Source: DASUZD01 sp036377055
GTDB lineage: Bacteria > Actinomycetota > Thermoleophilia > Gaiellales > Gaiellaceae
Length of the DNA stretch: 14,210 nucleotides
Reading direction: 5' to 3'
NCBI GenBank assembly: GCA_036377055.1
Contig: DASUZD010000157.1
Location: 1 to 14,210, forward strand
The translations under genes were made by a program, and so were the position numbers. Below, one piece after another: positions 5,152-11,921 of this stretch (position 1 is its first letter; each line of letters begins with the position of its first letter). The notes below the pieces were generated by a model. It did not search any database, was not told where the DNA came from, and was given only the letters and a program-made list of their open reading frames with translations.

Positions 5152-6660
5152 ACGCTCCGCGGGATCACGAAGCGCTTCCCCGGCGTCGTCGCCAACGACC
5201 ACGTGGAGTTCGAGGCGGAGGTCGGCGAGGTGCACGCGCTCCTCGGAGAGAACGGCGCCGGCAAGACCACGCTCTCGAACATCCTGACGGGCCTCTACCG
5301 GCCGGACGAGGGCGAGATCCTCCTCTACGGCGAGCCGCTCGAGCTGCACGCGCCGCGCGACGCGCTCGACGCCGGAATCGCGATGGTCCACCAGCACTTC
5401 CGGCTCGTCGAGCCGTTCACGGTCGCCGAGAACGTCCTCCTCGCCGATCATCGCGACGCGACCCGGTCGTTCCTCGTGCGCCCGCGAGACGTCGAGCGGC
5501 GGGTCACCGAGCTGTCGCGCCGCTACGGCCTCGCCGTCGACCCACGGGCGCGGATCTGGCAGCTCTCGCTCGGAGAGCAGCAGCGCGTCGAGATCCTGAA
5601 GGCGCTCTACCAGGACGCCAAGGTGCTGATCCTCGACGAGCCGACGGCGGTGCTGACGCCCCAGGAGGCCGATGCGCTCTTCGAGACGATCCGCGCGATG
5701 GCCGCCGACGGGCGGACCGTGATCTTCATCTCGCACAAGCTCCACGAGGTGAAGGCGGTCGCCGACCGCGTGACCGTGCTTCGCGGTGGCAAGTCGGTCG
5801 GCACCGTCGACGCCGCGGACGCGACGCCGCGCTCGCTCGCCCGGCTCATGGTCGGGCGCGAGGTCGAGATCGCGCGGCCGGTCGGGGAACAGCGCGAGCC
5901 CGCGCAGGTCGTGCTCGAGGTTGTCGGCGTTTCGGCCGACGGCGATCGCGGCACCGCGGCGCTTCACGACGTGACGCTCTCGGTGCGAGCGGGCGAGATC
6001 GTCGCAGTCGCCGGAGTCGCAGGCAACGGGCAACGCGAGCTGGCCGAGGCGATCGCGGGCGTCCGACCGATCCGAAGCGGCGACGTGCGAGTCGCGGGTC
6101 GTGCGCTCGGCGGGGGCGACCCGCGCGAGGCGATCCGCGCAGGCATCGCGTACGTGCCGGAGGACCGGCTGGGCGTGGGGCTCGCGCCGACGCTCTCGAT
6201 CGCGTCGAACGTCGTCCTCAAGTCCTACCGGCGCGCGCCGGCCTCGCGCGGTCCGCTGCTCCTCCTCTCCCGGATCCGCGATCACGCCGCGGGGCTGATG
6301 CGGCGGTACGACGTCCGCGCGCCTGGCCCCGACGTGCCGGCAAGGCTTCTGTCCGGCGGGAACCTCCAGAAGGTCGTCCTCGCGCGCGAGTTCTCGAGCG
6401 AGCCGCGGATCGTCGTCGCCGCGTCGCCGACCCGCGGCCTCGACATCTCCGCGATCGAGACGGTGCACGCGTATCTCAGGAAGGCCGCGTCGGAGGGAGT
6501 CGGCGTCCTGCTGATCAGCGAGGACCTGGACGAGATCCTCGCGCTGGCCGACCGGATCGTGGTCATGTACGAGGGCCGAGTCGAAGGCGAGCGCGACGCC
6601 GAGGGCGCGGACGTCGAGGAGCTCGGCCTCTTGATGGCGGGCGGCGAGGAAGCGCGTTGA
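5149..6660 (+). CDS. nucleoside ABC importer ATPase (two ABC domains)
   Basis: A 503-residue cytosolic ATPase with two fused nucleotide-binding domains, the sugar/nucleoside-importer type (RbsA/NupO-like). Domain 1: Walker A GENGAGKT (33-40), Q-loop near MVHQHFRLV (79-87), signature LSLGEQQ (139-145), Walker B VLILDEPT (159-166), H-loop SHK (195-197). Domain 2 (about 255-500) has a degenerate Walker A, GVAGNGQREL (289-298), signature LSGGNLQK (401-408) and AASPTRGLD in place of a normal Walker B, which is usual for this family. So one catalytic site is probably weak by design. The start is uncertain: GTG 5149 lies within a hairpin and lacks an SD, and no upstream ATG/GTG/TTG is in frame after the previous gene's stop. 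It overlaps the first permease by one base. Confidence 0.92.
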   Translation: MTLRGITKRFPGVVANDHVEFEAEVGEVHALLGENGAGKTTLSNILTGLYRPDEGEILLYGEPLELHAPRDALDAGIAMVHQHFRLVEPFTVAENVLLADHRDATRSFLVRPRDVERRVTELSRRYGLAVDPRARIWQLSLGEQQRVEILKALYQDAKVLILDEPTAVLTPQEADALFETIRAMAADGRTVIFISHKLHEVKAVADRVTVLRGGKSVGTVDAADATPRSLARLMVGREVEIARPVGEQREPAQVVLEVVGVSADGDRGTAALHDVTLSVRAGEIVAVAGVAGNGQRELAEAIAGVRPIRSGDVRVAGRALGGGDPREAIRAGIAYVPEDRLGVGLAPTLSIASNVVLKSYRRAPASRGPLLLLSRIRDHAAGLMRRYDVRAPGPDVPARLLSGGNLQKVVLAREFSSEPRIVVAASPTRGLDISAIETVHAYLRKAASEGVGVLLISEDLDEILALADRIVVMYEGRVEGERDAEGADVEELGLLMAGGEEAR

Positions 6661-7784
6661 TGCGGATCGAGCGTCGGCTCGAGCAGCCGCGCTGGCTTTC
6701 GTTCGTCGTGCCCGCGGTGGCGATCGCGCTCGCGACGCTGCTCGGCGGGCTCGTCCTGCTCGTCACCGGCCACGCGCCGGTGAAGTCGTTCAGGCGCCTC
6801 TTCGAGGCCGCCTTCACCGCGAAGGGCGCGCTCAGCGCGACGGTCGTCTCGGCCACGCCGCTCGCGTTCACCGGCCTCTGCGCCGCGGTCGCGTTCCGGA
6901 TGAACCTCTTCAACATCGGCGGCGAGGGGCAGCTCTACGGCGGCGCGATCACGGGCGCAACCGCCGGCCTCCTGCTCGCGCACAGCCCGTCGCCGGTCGC
7001 GATCGGCGCGATGGTGCTGGCCGGCGCCGCGGGCGGCGCGCTCGTCGCGGCGATCCCGGGCTTCCTCCGAGCCTTCCTCGCGACGAACGAGATCATCACG
7101 TCGCTGATGCTCAACTACGTCGTCGGGCTGATCCTGACGTACCTGATCTTCGACACGCACTCGTACCTGCGCGAGACGAAGGGGTTCGAGGCGCAGGTGT
7201 TCCCGCAGGGGAAGACGCTGCCCGCGTCGGCGACGTGGCCGAGCTGGACGGTCCACGGCCTCGCGCTGCCGCTCGGGTTCCTCGTCGCGGCCGGTCTGGC
7301 GTTCGCGGTTTGGGGGCTCTACGCGCGGACGCGCTTCGGCTTCGAGGTGCAGGTGATCGGCGACTCCTCGCGGGCCGCGCGCTACGCCGGGATGCGGACG
7401 CGGCGGAAGATCCTCGCGGTGATGTGCCTCTCCGGCGCGTTGGCCGGCATCGGCGGCGCGAGTCAGGACGGCGATTTCCGGCACCAGCTCGACCCGCGCG
7501 GGCTGACGGCGGCCGGCTACGGCTACGCCGGGATCGTCATCGCGGCGCTCGGGCGCTACAACCCGTTCGCCGTCGTCGTGTTGGCGTTCGGTCTCGGCGG
7601 GCTCCAGAACGCGGGCTACACGCTCCAGAGCGCCGACTTCCCCGCGGGCCTCGTCGGCGTGATGGAGGGGCTGATCCTCTTCTGCGCGCTCGGCGGGGAG
7701 ATCTTCGTGCGGTACCGGGTGCGCTTCGAGCGGCGCGCGCCGAAGGCGCCGACGGCCGCGCTGGAGCCGGAGCCGTCGCCGTGA
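6660..7784 (+). CDS. nucleoside ABC importer permease 1
   Basis: A 374-residue multi-spanning inner-membrane permease of the BPD_transp_2 (branched-chain amino acid / ribose / nucleoside) family. Diagnostic BmpC/NupP-type motifs are AFRMNLFNIGGEGQ (about 78-91) and ATNEIITSLMLNY (about 141-153), plus a cytoplasmic loop with GDSSRAARYAGM that contacts the ATPase. About eight to ten hydrophobic helices are evident, the first at residues 13-36. The start ATG at 6660 overlaps the ATPase stop (TGATG), with GAGGAAG about ten bases upstream; a TTG one codon earlier is less likely. The C-terminal tail is short, hydrophilic and proline-rich. It pairs with the permease encoded next to form the membrane channel. 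Confidence 0.9.
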   Translation: MRIERRLEQPRWLSFVVPAVAIALATLLGGLVLLVTGHAPVKSFRRLFEAAFTAKGALSATVVSATPLAFTGLCAAVAFRMNLFNIGGEGQLYGGAITGATAGLLLAHSPSPVAIGAMVLAGAAGGALVAAIPGFLRAFLATNEIITSLMLNYVVGLILTYLIFDTHSYLRETKGFEAQVFPQGKTLPASATWPSWTVHGLALPLGFLVAAGLAFAVWGLYARTRFGFEVQVIGDSSRAARYAGMRTRRKILAVMCLSGALAGIGGASQDGDFRHQLDPRGLTAAGYGYAGIVIAALGRYNPFAVVVLAFGLGGLQNAGYTLQSADFPAGLVGVMEGLILFCALGGEIFVRYRVRFERRAPKAPTAALEPEPSP

Positions 7785-8743
7785 CCAACAACAGCCTGCT
7801 CGTGCTGGTCATCTCCTCGGGCGTCGGCTACGGGACGCCGCTCCTCTACGCGGCGCTGGGCGAGGTGCTCGCCGAGCGCACGGGTGTCCTGAACCTCGGC
7901 GTCGAGGGGATGATGCTCGTCGGCGCGGTGATGGGGTTCTGGACGGTGCAGCGGATCCACATCGGCTCGACGCTCGTGTTGGCCGCAGCAATCGGCGTCG
8001 CCGCGCTCGCGGCCGCGGCGATGGCCTTGATTCACGCGTTCTTGGTCGTGACGCTGCGCGCGAACCAGATCGTCTCGGGACTCGCGCTGACGATCTTCGC
8101 CGGCGCCGGCGGACTCTCGTCGTACCTCGGGAACGACCTGAACCTTTCCGGCGCGCCCGCGCGGCACCAGTTCACGGAGCCGCTCCCGAACAGCCTTCAG
8201 AACCTGAAGATCGTCGGGCCGATCCTCTTCGGGCAGTCGGTCCTCGTCTACGCGTCGTGGCTCTTCGTGGCGCTCGTGGCGGTCTATCTGCGCTGGACGC
8301 GCGCCGGCCTGAACGCGCGCGCGGTGGGCGAGTCGCCGGCCGCCGCGGACGCGATGGGGATCGACGTCGTCCGCTACCGGTACCTGCACACGATCGCGGG
8401 CGGGGCGCTCGCGGGAATCGGAGGCGCGACGTTCAGCCTCTGGCTGACGCCCCAGTGGGTCGACGGGCTGACCGAGGGCGCGGGCTGGATCGCGATCGCC
8501 CTCGTCATCTTCGCGTTCTGGCGCCCGACCTTCTGCCTCGTCGGCGCGTACTTCTTCGGCGCGCTGACCGCGCTGCCGTTCGCGCTCCAGGCCCACAACG
8601 TCCACATCTCGGGCGACCTCATCCAGACGATTCCGTACGCGGCGACCGTGGTCGTGCTCGTGCTCGTCTCGTCGGCCGTAGCGCGCCGCCGACTCGGAGC
8701 GCCGGCGGCGCTCGGCCGGCCGTACGTCCGCGAGGAGCGCTAG
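7781..8743 (+). CDS. nucleoside ABC importer permease 2
   Basis: A 320-residue permease, partner of the preceding one. It shows the NupQ/BmpD-type motifs ERTGVLNLGVEGMMLVGA (about 32-49) and LRANQIVSGLAL (92-103), the ATPase-contact loop GESPAAADAMGID, IPYAATVVVLVL near the end, and the typical C-terminal ending ALGRPYVREER. Roughly eight to ten transmembrane helices are visible. GTG 7781 is chosen because it overlaps the upstream stop as GTGA and gives the family length; the same frame is open far upstream (to 7235), but that part has no permease features and overlaps permease 1. The stop is only eight bases from the end of a convergent gene, with no obvious terminator between. Last gene of the importer operon. 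Confidence 0.9.
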   Translation: MTNNSLLVLVISSGVGYGTPLLYAALGEVLAERTGVLNLGVEGMMLVGAVMGFWTVQRIHIGSTLVLAAAIGVAALAAAAMALIHAFLVVTLRANQIVSGLALTIFAGAGGLSSYLGNDLNLSGAPARHQFTEPLPNSLQNLKIVGPILFGQSVLVYASWLFVALVAVYLRWTRAGLNARAVGESPAAADAMGIDVVRYRYLHTIAGGALAGIGGATFSLWLTPQWVDGLTEGAGWIAIALVIFAFWRPTFCLVGAYFFGALTALPFALQAHNVHISGDLIQTIPYAATVVVLVLVSSAVARRRLGAPAALGRPYVREER

Positions 8744-8751
8744 AGCTCGCT

Positions 8752-9159
8752 TTACGCAGTGCTGCTTGGTTCGAGACGTCGCTCGAGCTCTGCGGCTCGC
8801 AATGCGAGTGTCGTTAGCTCGGCGCGGCTACTGCGTGACCTGAGCCCAGCTCCAATCGCACCCGCGATAAGAGCAATCGTCGTGGGTACCGCGATGGCCA
8901 CGGACACCGGCAGCCCGCCGTTTTCATGAGCAATCGCATGCGCGACTGCGACGACGCCGATCAGGCCCGCCGATGCAAGTGCAGCAGAGATCCAGGCAAG
9001 CGACCGAACTCCTTGCCTAACCGCGTGATAGCGGGCTCGTGCCGCATCGAGCTCGAACATGTCCCAGCGGCTTTCGATGAATTGCGACCCTTCGTTGATC
9101 TCCCGGATCAGCCGAGCAGCCTCCATGGAAAGGTCCACATCCTCAGTGCGCTCAGGCAT
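8752..9159 (-). CDS. two-TM membrane protein with terminal helices
   Basis: 135 residues from ATG 9159, preceded in frame by GTG 9162; it overlaps the upstream gene's stop by eight bases, so translation is coupled. Residues 10-52 are helical and charged. Two hydrophobic helices follow at about 53-77 and 84-106, then a short charged helix (AELTTLALRAAELERRLE). This plan of helix, two TM segments and helix resembles SLATT-type two-TM domains of predicted effector systems, but no diagnostic motif allows a firm call. GC is about 62-65% in blocks counted by hand, below the purine genes. An upstream extension of the frame to 9240 overlaps the partner gene and is not needed. Function unknown. Confidence 0.6.
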   Translation of the reverse strand: MPERTEDVDLSMEAARLIREINEGSQFIESRWDMFELDAARARYHAVRQGVRSLAWISAALASAGLIGVVAVAHAIAHENGGLPVSVAIAVPTTIALIAGAIGAGLRSRSSRAELTTLALRAAELERRLEPSSTA

Positions 9160-9601
9160 CACCAGACGCGCCTCCCGCTCGAAGAGCCTCCTCGAGCACG
9201 TATGTCCTTCTTTCCAGCGTCCCCAGCCGACTGACCACAAAGCTTAAGAGATTCGCCACGTTCGCGAGCTCTCGGCCGAGCCGCTGATCGACGGATTCGA
9301 GTCGTTGGAGCCGATCTCGCACGTCGGCGCCGTCAGAACCCGCATACCCAACGCTAAACGGTTGCAGACCGACCTGAGACGGCGGCACACCCTTGACGAT
9401 CACCCAATGTATCGTGCCGATCACGGCGATCGCGATGAAGAAGGAGCCGAGACCGATGCCGACGCGCGCGATCCACTCTGTCTGCCACGCTGTCTTCGCC
9501 AGGTCGGGAGGTACCGTCACGAGCGAAGCGAGGACGGCGGCGCCGACTAACGCGGTCGCTGCCGCAACCCGGTGCCACGATCGCTCGATGAACTTCAGCA
9601 A
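9152..9601 (-). CDS. two-TM coiled-coil membrane protein
   Basis: 149 residues from a TTG at 9601. The first stop upstream in frame is only two codons before it and the protein has no internal methionine, so the start must be TTG or a later non-ATG codon. Two hydrophobic helices lie at about 12-31 and 46-70, followed by a proline-containing linker and a heptad-like coiled coil at about 93-141 (RLQRLESVDQRLGRELANVA, then LSFVVSRLGTLERRTYVLEE). The family is not recognised. No SD is present; TACGCT eight bases upstream may direct a leaderless transcript. It is followed by, and overlaps, another two-TM gene, forming a probable two-subunit membrane module. GC (about 60%) is lower than in neighbouring operons, suggesting separate origin. 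Confidence 0.55.
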   Translation of the reverse strand: MLKFIERSWHRVAAATALVGAAVLASLVTVPPDLAKTAWQTEWIARVGIGLGSFFIAIAVIGTIHWVIVKGVPPSQVGLQPFSVGYAGSDGADVRDRLQRLESVDQRLGRELANVANLLSFVVSRLGTLERRTYVLEEALRAGGASGDA

Positions 9602-9609
9602 CGAAGGTC

Positions 9610-9615
9610 AGCGTA
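9610..9615 (-). promoter_or_regulatory. candidate -10 box of two-TM gene pair
   Basis: Minus-strand TACGCT fits TANNNT and lies eight bases before the TTG at 9601. No good -35 is apparent. It follows directly after the hairpin at 9618-9632, which would end the puuD operon, consistent with a new transcript starting here. Confidence 0.3.
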
Positions 9616-9617
9616 GA

Positions 9618-9632
9618 CCGCCCTATGGGCGG
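9618..9632 (-). terminator. GC hairpin after puuD operon
   Basis: CCGCCC-TAT-GGGCGG on the plus strand (6-bp stem, three-base loop), 12 bases after the DUF3830 stop. On the minus strand it is followed by TCTACGCT rather than a U tract. It is a probable weak terminator between the five-gene purine operon and the two-TM pair. Confidence 0.45.
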
Positions 9633-9644
9633 AACACGTAACGA

Positions 9645-10055
9645 TTAAGTAACTTCGCGGAACGAAATCGGCTGCGCGCCCTCCCAAAGCGTGCGGCGGC
9701 CGAGCTCTCGTAGCTGCTCGACGCCCTCCACGAGGGTCGCGAAGTGGTTCGCCGCCAGCTGGCCGGCCTTGCTCGCGAAGTTGCAATAGCCGTACGGGAA
9801 GAGGAGCTCGGTCTCGCTGACGCCGCCGGGATAGAGCGCGAGCTCGCCCGGGTGCGGATACGAGGTCGCGTTCTCGGGGCCGATGCCGAGGTCGCGATCG
9901 CCCCACGGGATCCAGTTCGACTCGCCGCTCCAGCGGCAGTGGATGATCCGGTCGTCGAACGGCAGGATCGCGCGGAACGCGGCGACCGTAGCCGGCGCGA
10001 GCTCATCCTCGAAGCGCGCGATGAAGCGCATCCCGGCCGCGGTGATCTCGAGCAC
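9645..10055 (-). CDS. DUF3830 family protein (cyclophilin-like fold)
   Basis: 136 residues from GTG 10055, which overlaps the puuD stop by one base (TAGTG). The sequence carries DUF3830 hallmarks: ILPFDDRIIHCRWSGESNWI (30-49), GPENATSYPHPGELALYPGG (59-78), SETELLFPYGYCNFASKAGQ (80-99), AANHFATLVEG (101-111), and the ending LRELGRRTLWEGAQPISF. Members are small cyclophilin-like beta-barrel proteins of unassigned biochemical function. No signal peptide or membrane helix is visible. It is the last gene of the ade-uraH-uraD-puuD operon and tightly coupled to puuD, suggesting a role in urate oxidation or a nearby step; that role is inference. A longer open frame upstream in this phase is only the shadow of puuD. 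Confidence 0.85.
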   Translation of the reverse strand: MLEITAAGMRFIARFEDELAPATVAAFRAILPFDDRIIHCRWSGESNWIPWGDRDLGIGPENATSYPHPGELALYPGGVSETELLFPYGYCNFASKAGQLAANHFATLVEGVEQLRELGRRTLWEGAQPISFREVT

Positions 10056-11248
10056 TAGCGGGAGCGTAACCAGCGGGCCAGCAGGTCGCGCTCGGCCTGC
10101 GTCATGTGCGTGACGTTCCCGAGCGGCATCGCCTTGAGCACGACCGCCTGCCGCTCGATCGCGCTCGCCTGCGCCTCGATCTCCGTGCGCGTGTCGAGCC
10201 GAACGCCCTTCGGCGCCGAAGCGAATCCCGGCTGCGTCGGCTGAGCGGAGTGGCACGGCACGCAGCGCGCTCGGATGACGGTGTTCGCCTGTGCGAACGA
10301 GGCCGGCGGGCCGCTGACGGACGGCGCGCTCGCAGGTCGGACGAGGACCGCCACACCGGCCAGTCCGGCCAGAGCCACCGGCGGCACCCACAGCGCCGTG
10401 CGGCCCGCGTGCCGGAGGTTGAAGAAGTGCCGCACGAGGCCGCCGATGGCCATGATCGCGACGAGCGCGATCCAGGCGTGCGCGTGCTCGTAGACGAACG
10501 TGAAGTGGTTCGAGAGCATCGCGAAGACGACCGGCAGCGTCAGGTAGTTGTTGTGCACGGAGCGCTGCTTGCCGCGCAGGTTCCAGCGCGGATCGGGCAC
10601 GCGGCCGGCCTGCTTCGCCCGGACAAGCTCCCAGTGCGCCGGGATGATCACGAAGAAGACGTTGCCGACCATCATCGTCCCGATCATCGCGCCCACCTCG
10701 AGAAACGCAGCTCGCGGCGCGAGCAGTTGGGACATGACCCACGCGGACAGCACCACGAACCCGAAGACGGCGGCCGCGAGCACGCGCTCGTCGCCGCCGA
10801 GCAGCCGGCACAAAACGTCGTAGACGAGCCACGCGAGCACGAGCCCGCCCGCGCTAACGAGGATCGCCTCCCAGCTGGCGAGATCAGCGACGCTCGGGTC
10901 GACGAGGTACGACGACGCGTGGACGTAGTAGAGGACGACGAGGAGCGCGAAGCCCGAGAGCCAGGTCGTGTACGCCTCCCACTTGAACCAGTGCAGCGGC
11001 TCGGGCAGCGTGCGCGGCGCGACCCGGAACTTCTCGATCCGGTAGAAGCCGCCGCCGTGGATCTCCCACGTCTCGCCGCCGATGCCGCGGTCGGCGTCGC
11101 GCGGGTCGCGCGGCGGCTCGAGGTGGTTGTCGAGCGCGACGAAGTAGAACGAGGTGCCGATCCAGACGATCGCCGCGACGGCGTGCAGCCAGCGGAAGAG
11201 CAGGTCGCCCCAGTCCCAGACGTACGGGTCGACGGCGAGGAAGCTCAT
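10055..11248 (-). CDS. puuD: membrane urate oxidase PuuD with cytochrome c domain
   Basis: A 397-residue integral membrane urate hydroxylase that oxidises urate to 5-hydroxyisourate and passes electrons to a fused c-type cytochrome. The N-terminal part has several helices starting at about 17-38 and the conserved WEIHGGGFYRIEKFRVAP (61-78) and HWFKWEAYTTWLSGFALL (86-103) blocks. Further family features are NVFFVIIPAHWELV (196-209) and NNYLTLPVVFAMLSNHF (233-249). After a last helix near 286-303 comes a soluble domain with haem site CVPCH (C329, C332, H333) and probable distal methionine M374 in MPLGN. This topology puts the cytochrome outside the cytoplasmic membrane. ATG 11248 overlaps the uraD stop as ATGA. 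The length matches known PuuD proteins. Coupling to UraD and UraH supports the urate-to-allantoin route. Confidence 0.95.
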   Translation of the reverse strand: MSFLAVDPYVWDWGDLLFRWLHAVAAIVWIGTSFYFVALDNHLEPPRDPRDADRGIGGETWEIHGGGFYRIEKFRVAPRTLPEPLHWFKWEAYTTWLSGFALLVVLYYVHASSYLVDPSVADLASWEAILVSAGGLVLAWLVYDVLCRLLGGDERVLAAAVFGFVVLSAWVMSQLLAPRAAFLEVGAMIGTMMVGNVFFVIIPAHWELVRAKQAGRVPDPRWNLRGKQRSVHNNYLTLPVVFAMLSNHFTFVYEHAHAWIALVAIMAIGGLVRHFFNLRHAGRTALWVPPVALAGLAGVAVLVRPASAPSVSGPPASFAQANTVIRARCVPCHSAQPTQPGFASAPKGVRLDTRTEIEAQASAIERQAVVLKAMPLGNVTHMTQAERDLLARWLRSR

Positions 11249-11661
11249 CCGCGCCGCCAGCGGTCCTCTGCGATCCGGACGAGCTCCTCGAGTCCCGTCT
11301 CGAGCTCCTCCTCGCGTGTCCGTTGCAGCCGCTCCTGGAGCACTGGGAGCAGCTCGGCTCGCGACCGTCGGTTCACGAAGACGACGAAGCGGAAGCCGTA
11401 CTTCTCCTCGTAGACCTGGTTCAGGTACGAAAGCTCGGCCAGGATCGCCGGGTCCTCCCCGCGCTGCTCGGGCGACGGCTCGCCGATCCGCGGGTGAGCG
11501 GCGAGCGCGGCGACCCTGTCCTCCTCGGGCAGCTCAGCGATCACGTCGCGAGCAGCGCCGAGCGGATCCTCGCGCTCGGCGAGCAGCTCGACGAGCCGCG
11601 TCCGCGCGCTGAAGAGCTCCGTCAGCTCCTCTACGGTCAGCTGCCGCGGTAGGTCGCGCAC
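11245..11661 (-). CDS. uraD: OHCU decarboxylase UraD
   Basis: A 138-residue cytosolic enzyme that decarboxylates 2-oxo-4-hydroxy-4-carboxy-5-ureidoimidazoline to (S)-allantoin. The catalytic-histidine motif AAHPRIG (H56) and the downstream signature LSYLNQVYEEKYGFRFVVFVN (77-97) are clear, followed by the usual C-terminal RTREEELETGLEELVRIAED helix. It is shorter than the typical 160-175 aa, lacking most of the N-terminal SPW/RPF segment. GTG 11661 overlaps uraH by 25 bases and has no SD; it is the best available start, but a later CTG cannot be excluded. The stop overlaps puuD by four bases. It is third of five genes in the operon. Confidence 0.9.
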   Translation of the reverse strand: MRDLPRQLTVEELTELFSARTRLVELLAEREDPLGAARDVIAELPEEDRVAALAAHPRIGEPSPEQRGEDPAILAELSYLNQVYEEKYGFRFVVFVNRRSRAELLPVLQERLQRTREEELETGLEELVRIAEDRWRRG

Positions 11662-11921
11662 GCGTAGGAGGAGAGAAGCAGCGGGACGTGGTAGTGGCCG
11701 TCGCCGAGCTCGAGCTCGAGCTCGACGCGGCGGAAGAACGGCGAGGGCGGGTGAAAAACCAGGCGGTATGCGCCGGGCTCGCCCTCGGCGAGCTCGCGGA
11801 TGCGGCCGTCGTCGTCAGTCTCGCCGGAGCCGACGAGCTCGTCGCCTCGGTAGAGCTCGACGCGCACGCCCGCCGCGGGCCGGCCGCGCTCCGTGTCGAG
11901 GACGTGCGTCGAGATCGTCAT
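11637..11921 (-). CDS. uraH: 5-hydroxyisourate hydrolase UraH
   Basis: A 94-residue transthyretin-like enzyme that hydrolyses 5-hydroxyisourate to OHCU; the family acts as a homotetramer. The N-terminal ISTHVLDTERGRPAAGVRVE (with catalytic H6), DDDGRIREL (R40) and C-terminal GHYHVPLLLS with the terminal YRGS tetrapeptide are all present. It is about 10-20 residues shorter than most bacterial members, mainly from loss of the loop between YRLVF and FFRRVELELE. The segment before YRGS reads SSYACAT instead of the common SP(F/Y)GYST. ATG 11921 overlaps the ade stop as ATGA. The reading frame is open further upstream, but that is only the shadow of ade. Confidence 0.92.
   Translation of the reverse strand: MTISTHVLDTERGRPAAGVRVELYRGDELVGSGETDDDGRIRELAEGEPGAYRLVFHPPSPFFRRVELELELGDGHYHVPLLLSSYACATYRGS

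Noticed and set aside
5089..6468. Long minus-strand open frame (459 codons) antisense to the ATPase gene
   Set aside because: The plus strand encodes an unmistakable ABC ATPase. The antisense product is arginine/aspartate-rich low-complexity sequence, typical of a shadow frame in GC-rich DNA.
7235..7780. N-terminal extension of permease 2
   Set aside because: The upstream part overlaps permease 1 in another frame and is arginine-rich without membrane helices; GTG 7781 gives the family's normal start.
6282..8605. Two long minus-strand open frames (6282-7484 and 7616-8605) antisense to the permeases
   Set aside because: Both are charged repetitive translations with no domain features, opposite well-motifed permease genes. 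They arise from codon-position GC bias.
10106..11413. Plus-strand 435-codon frame opposite puuD and uraD
   Set aside because: It is antisense to two clear enzymes and yields arginine-rich filler; no SD or motif.
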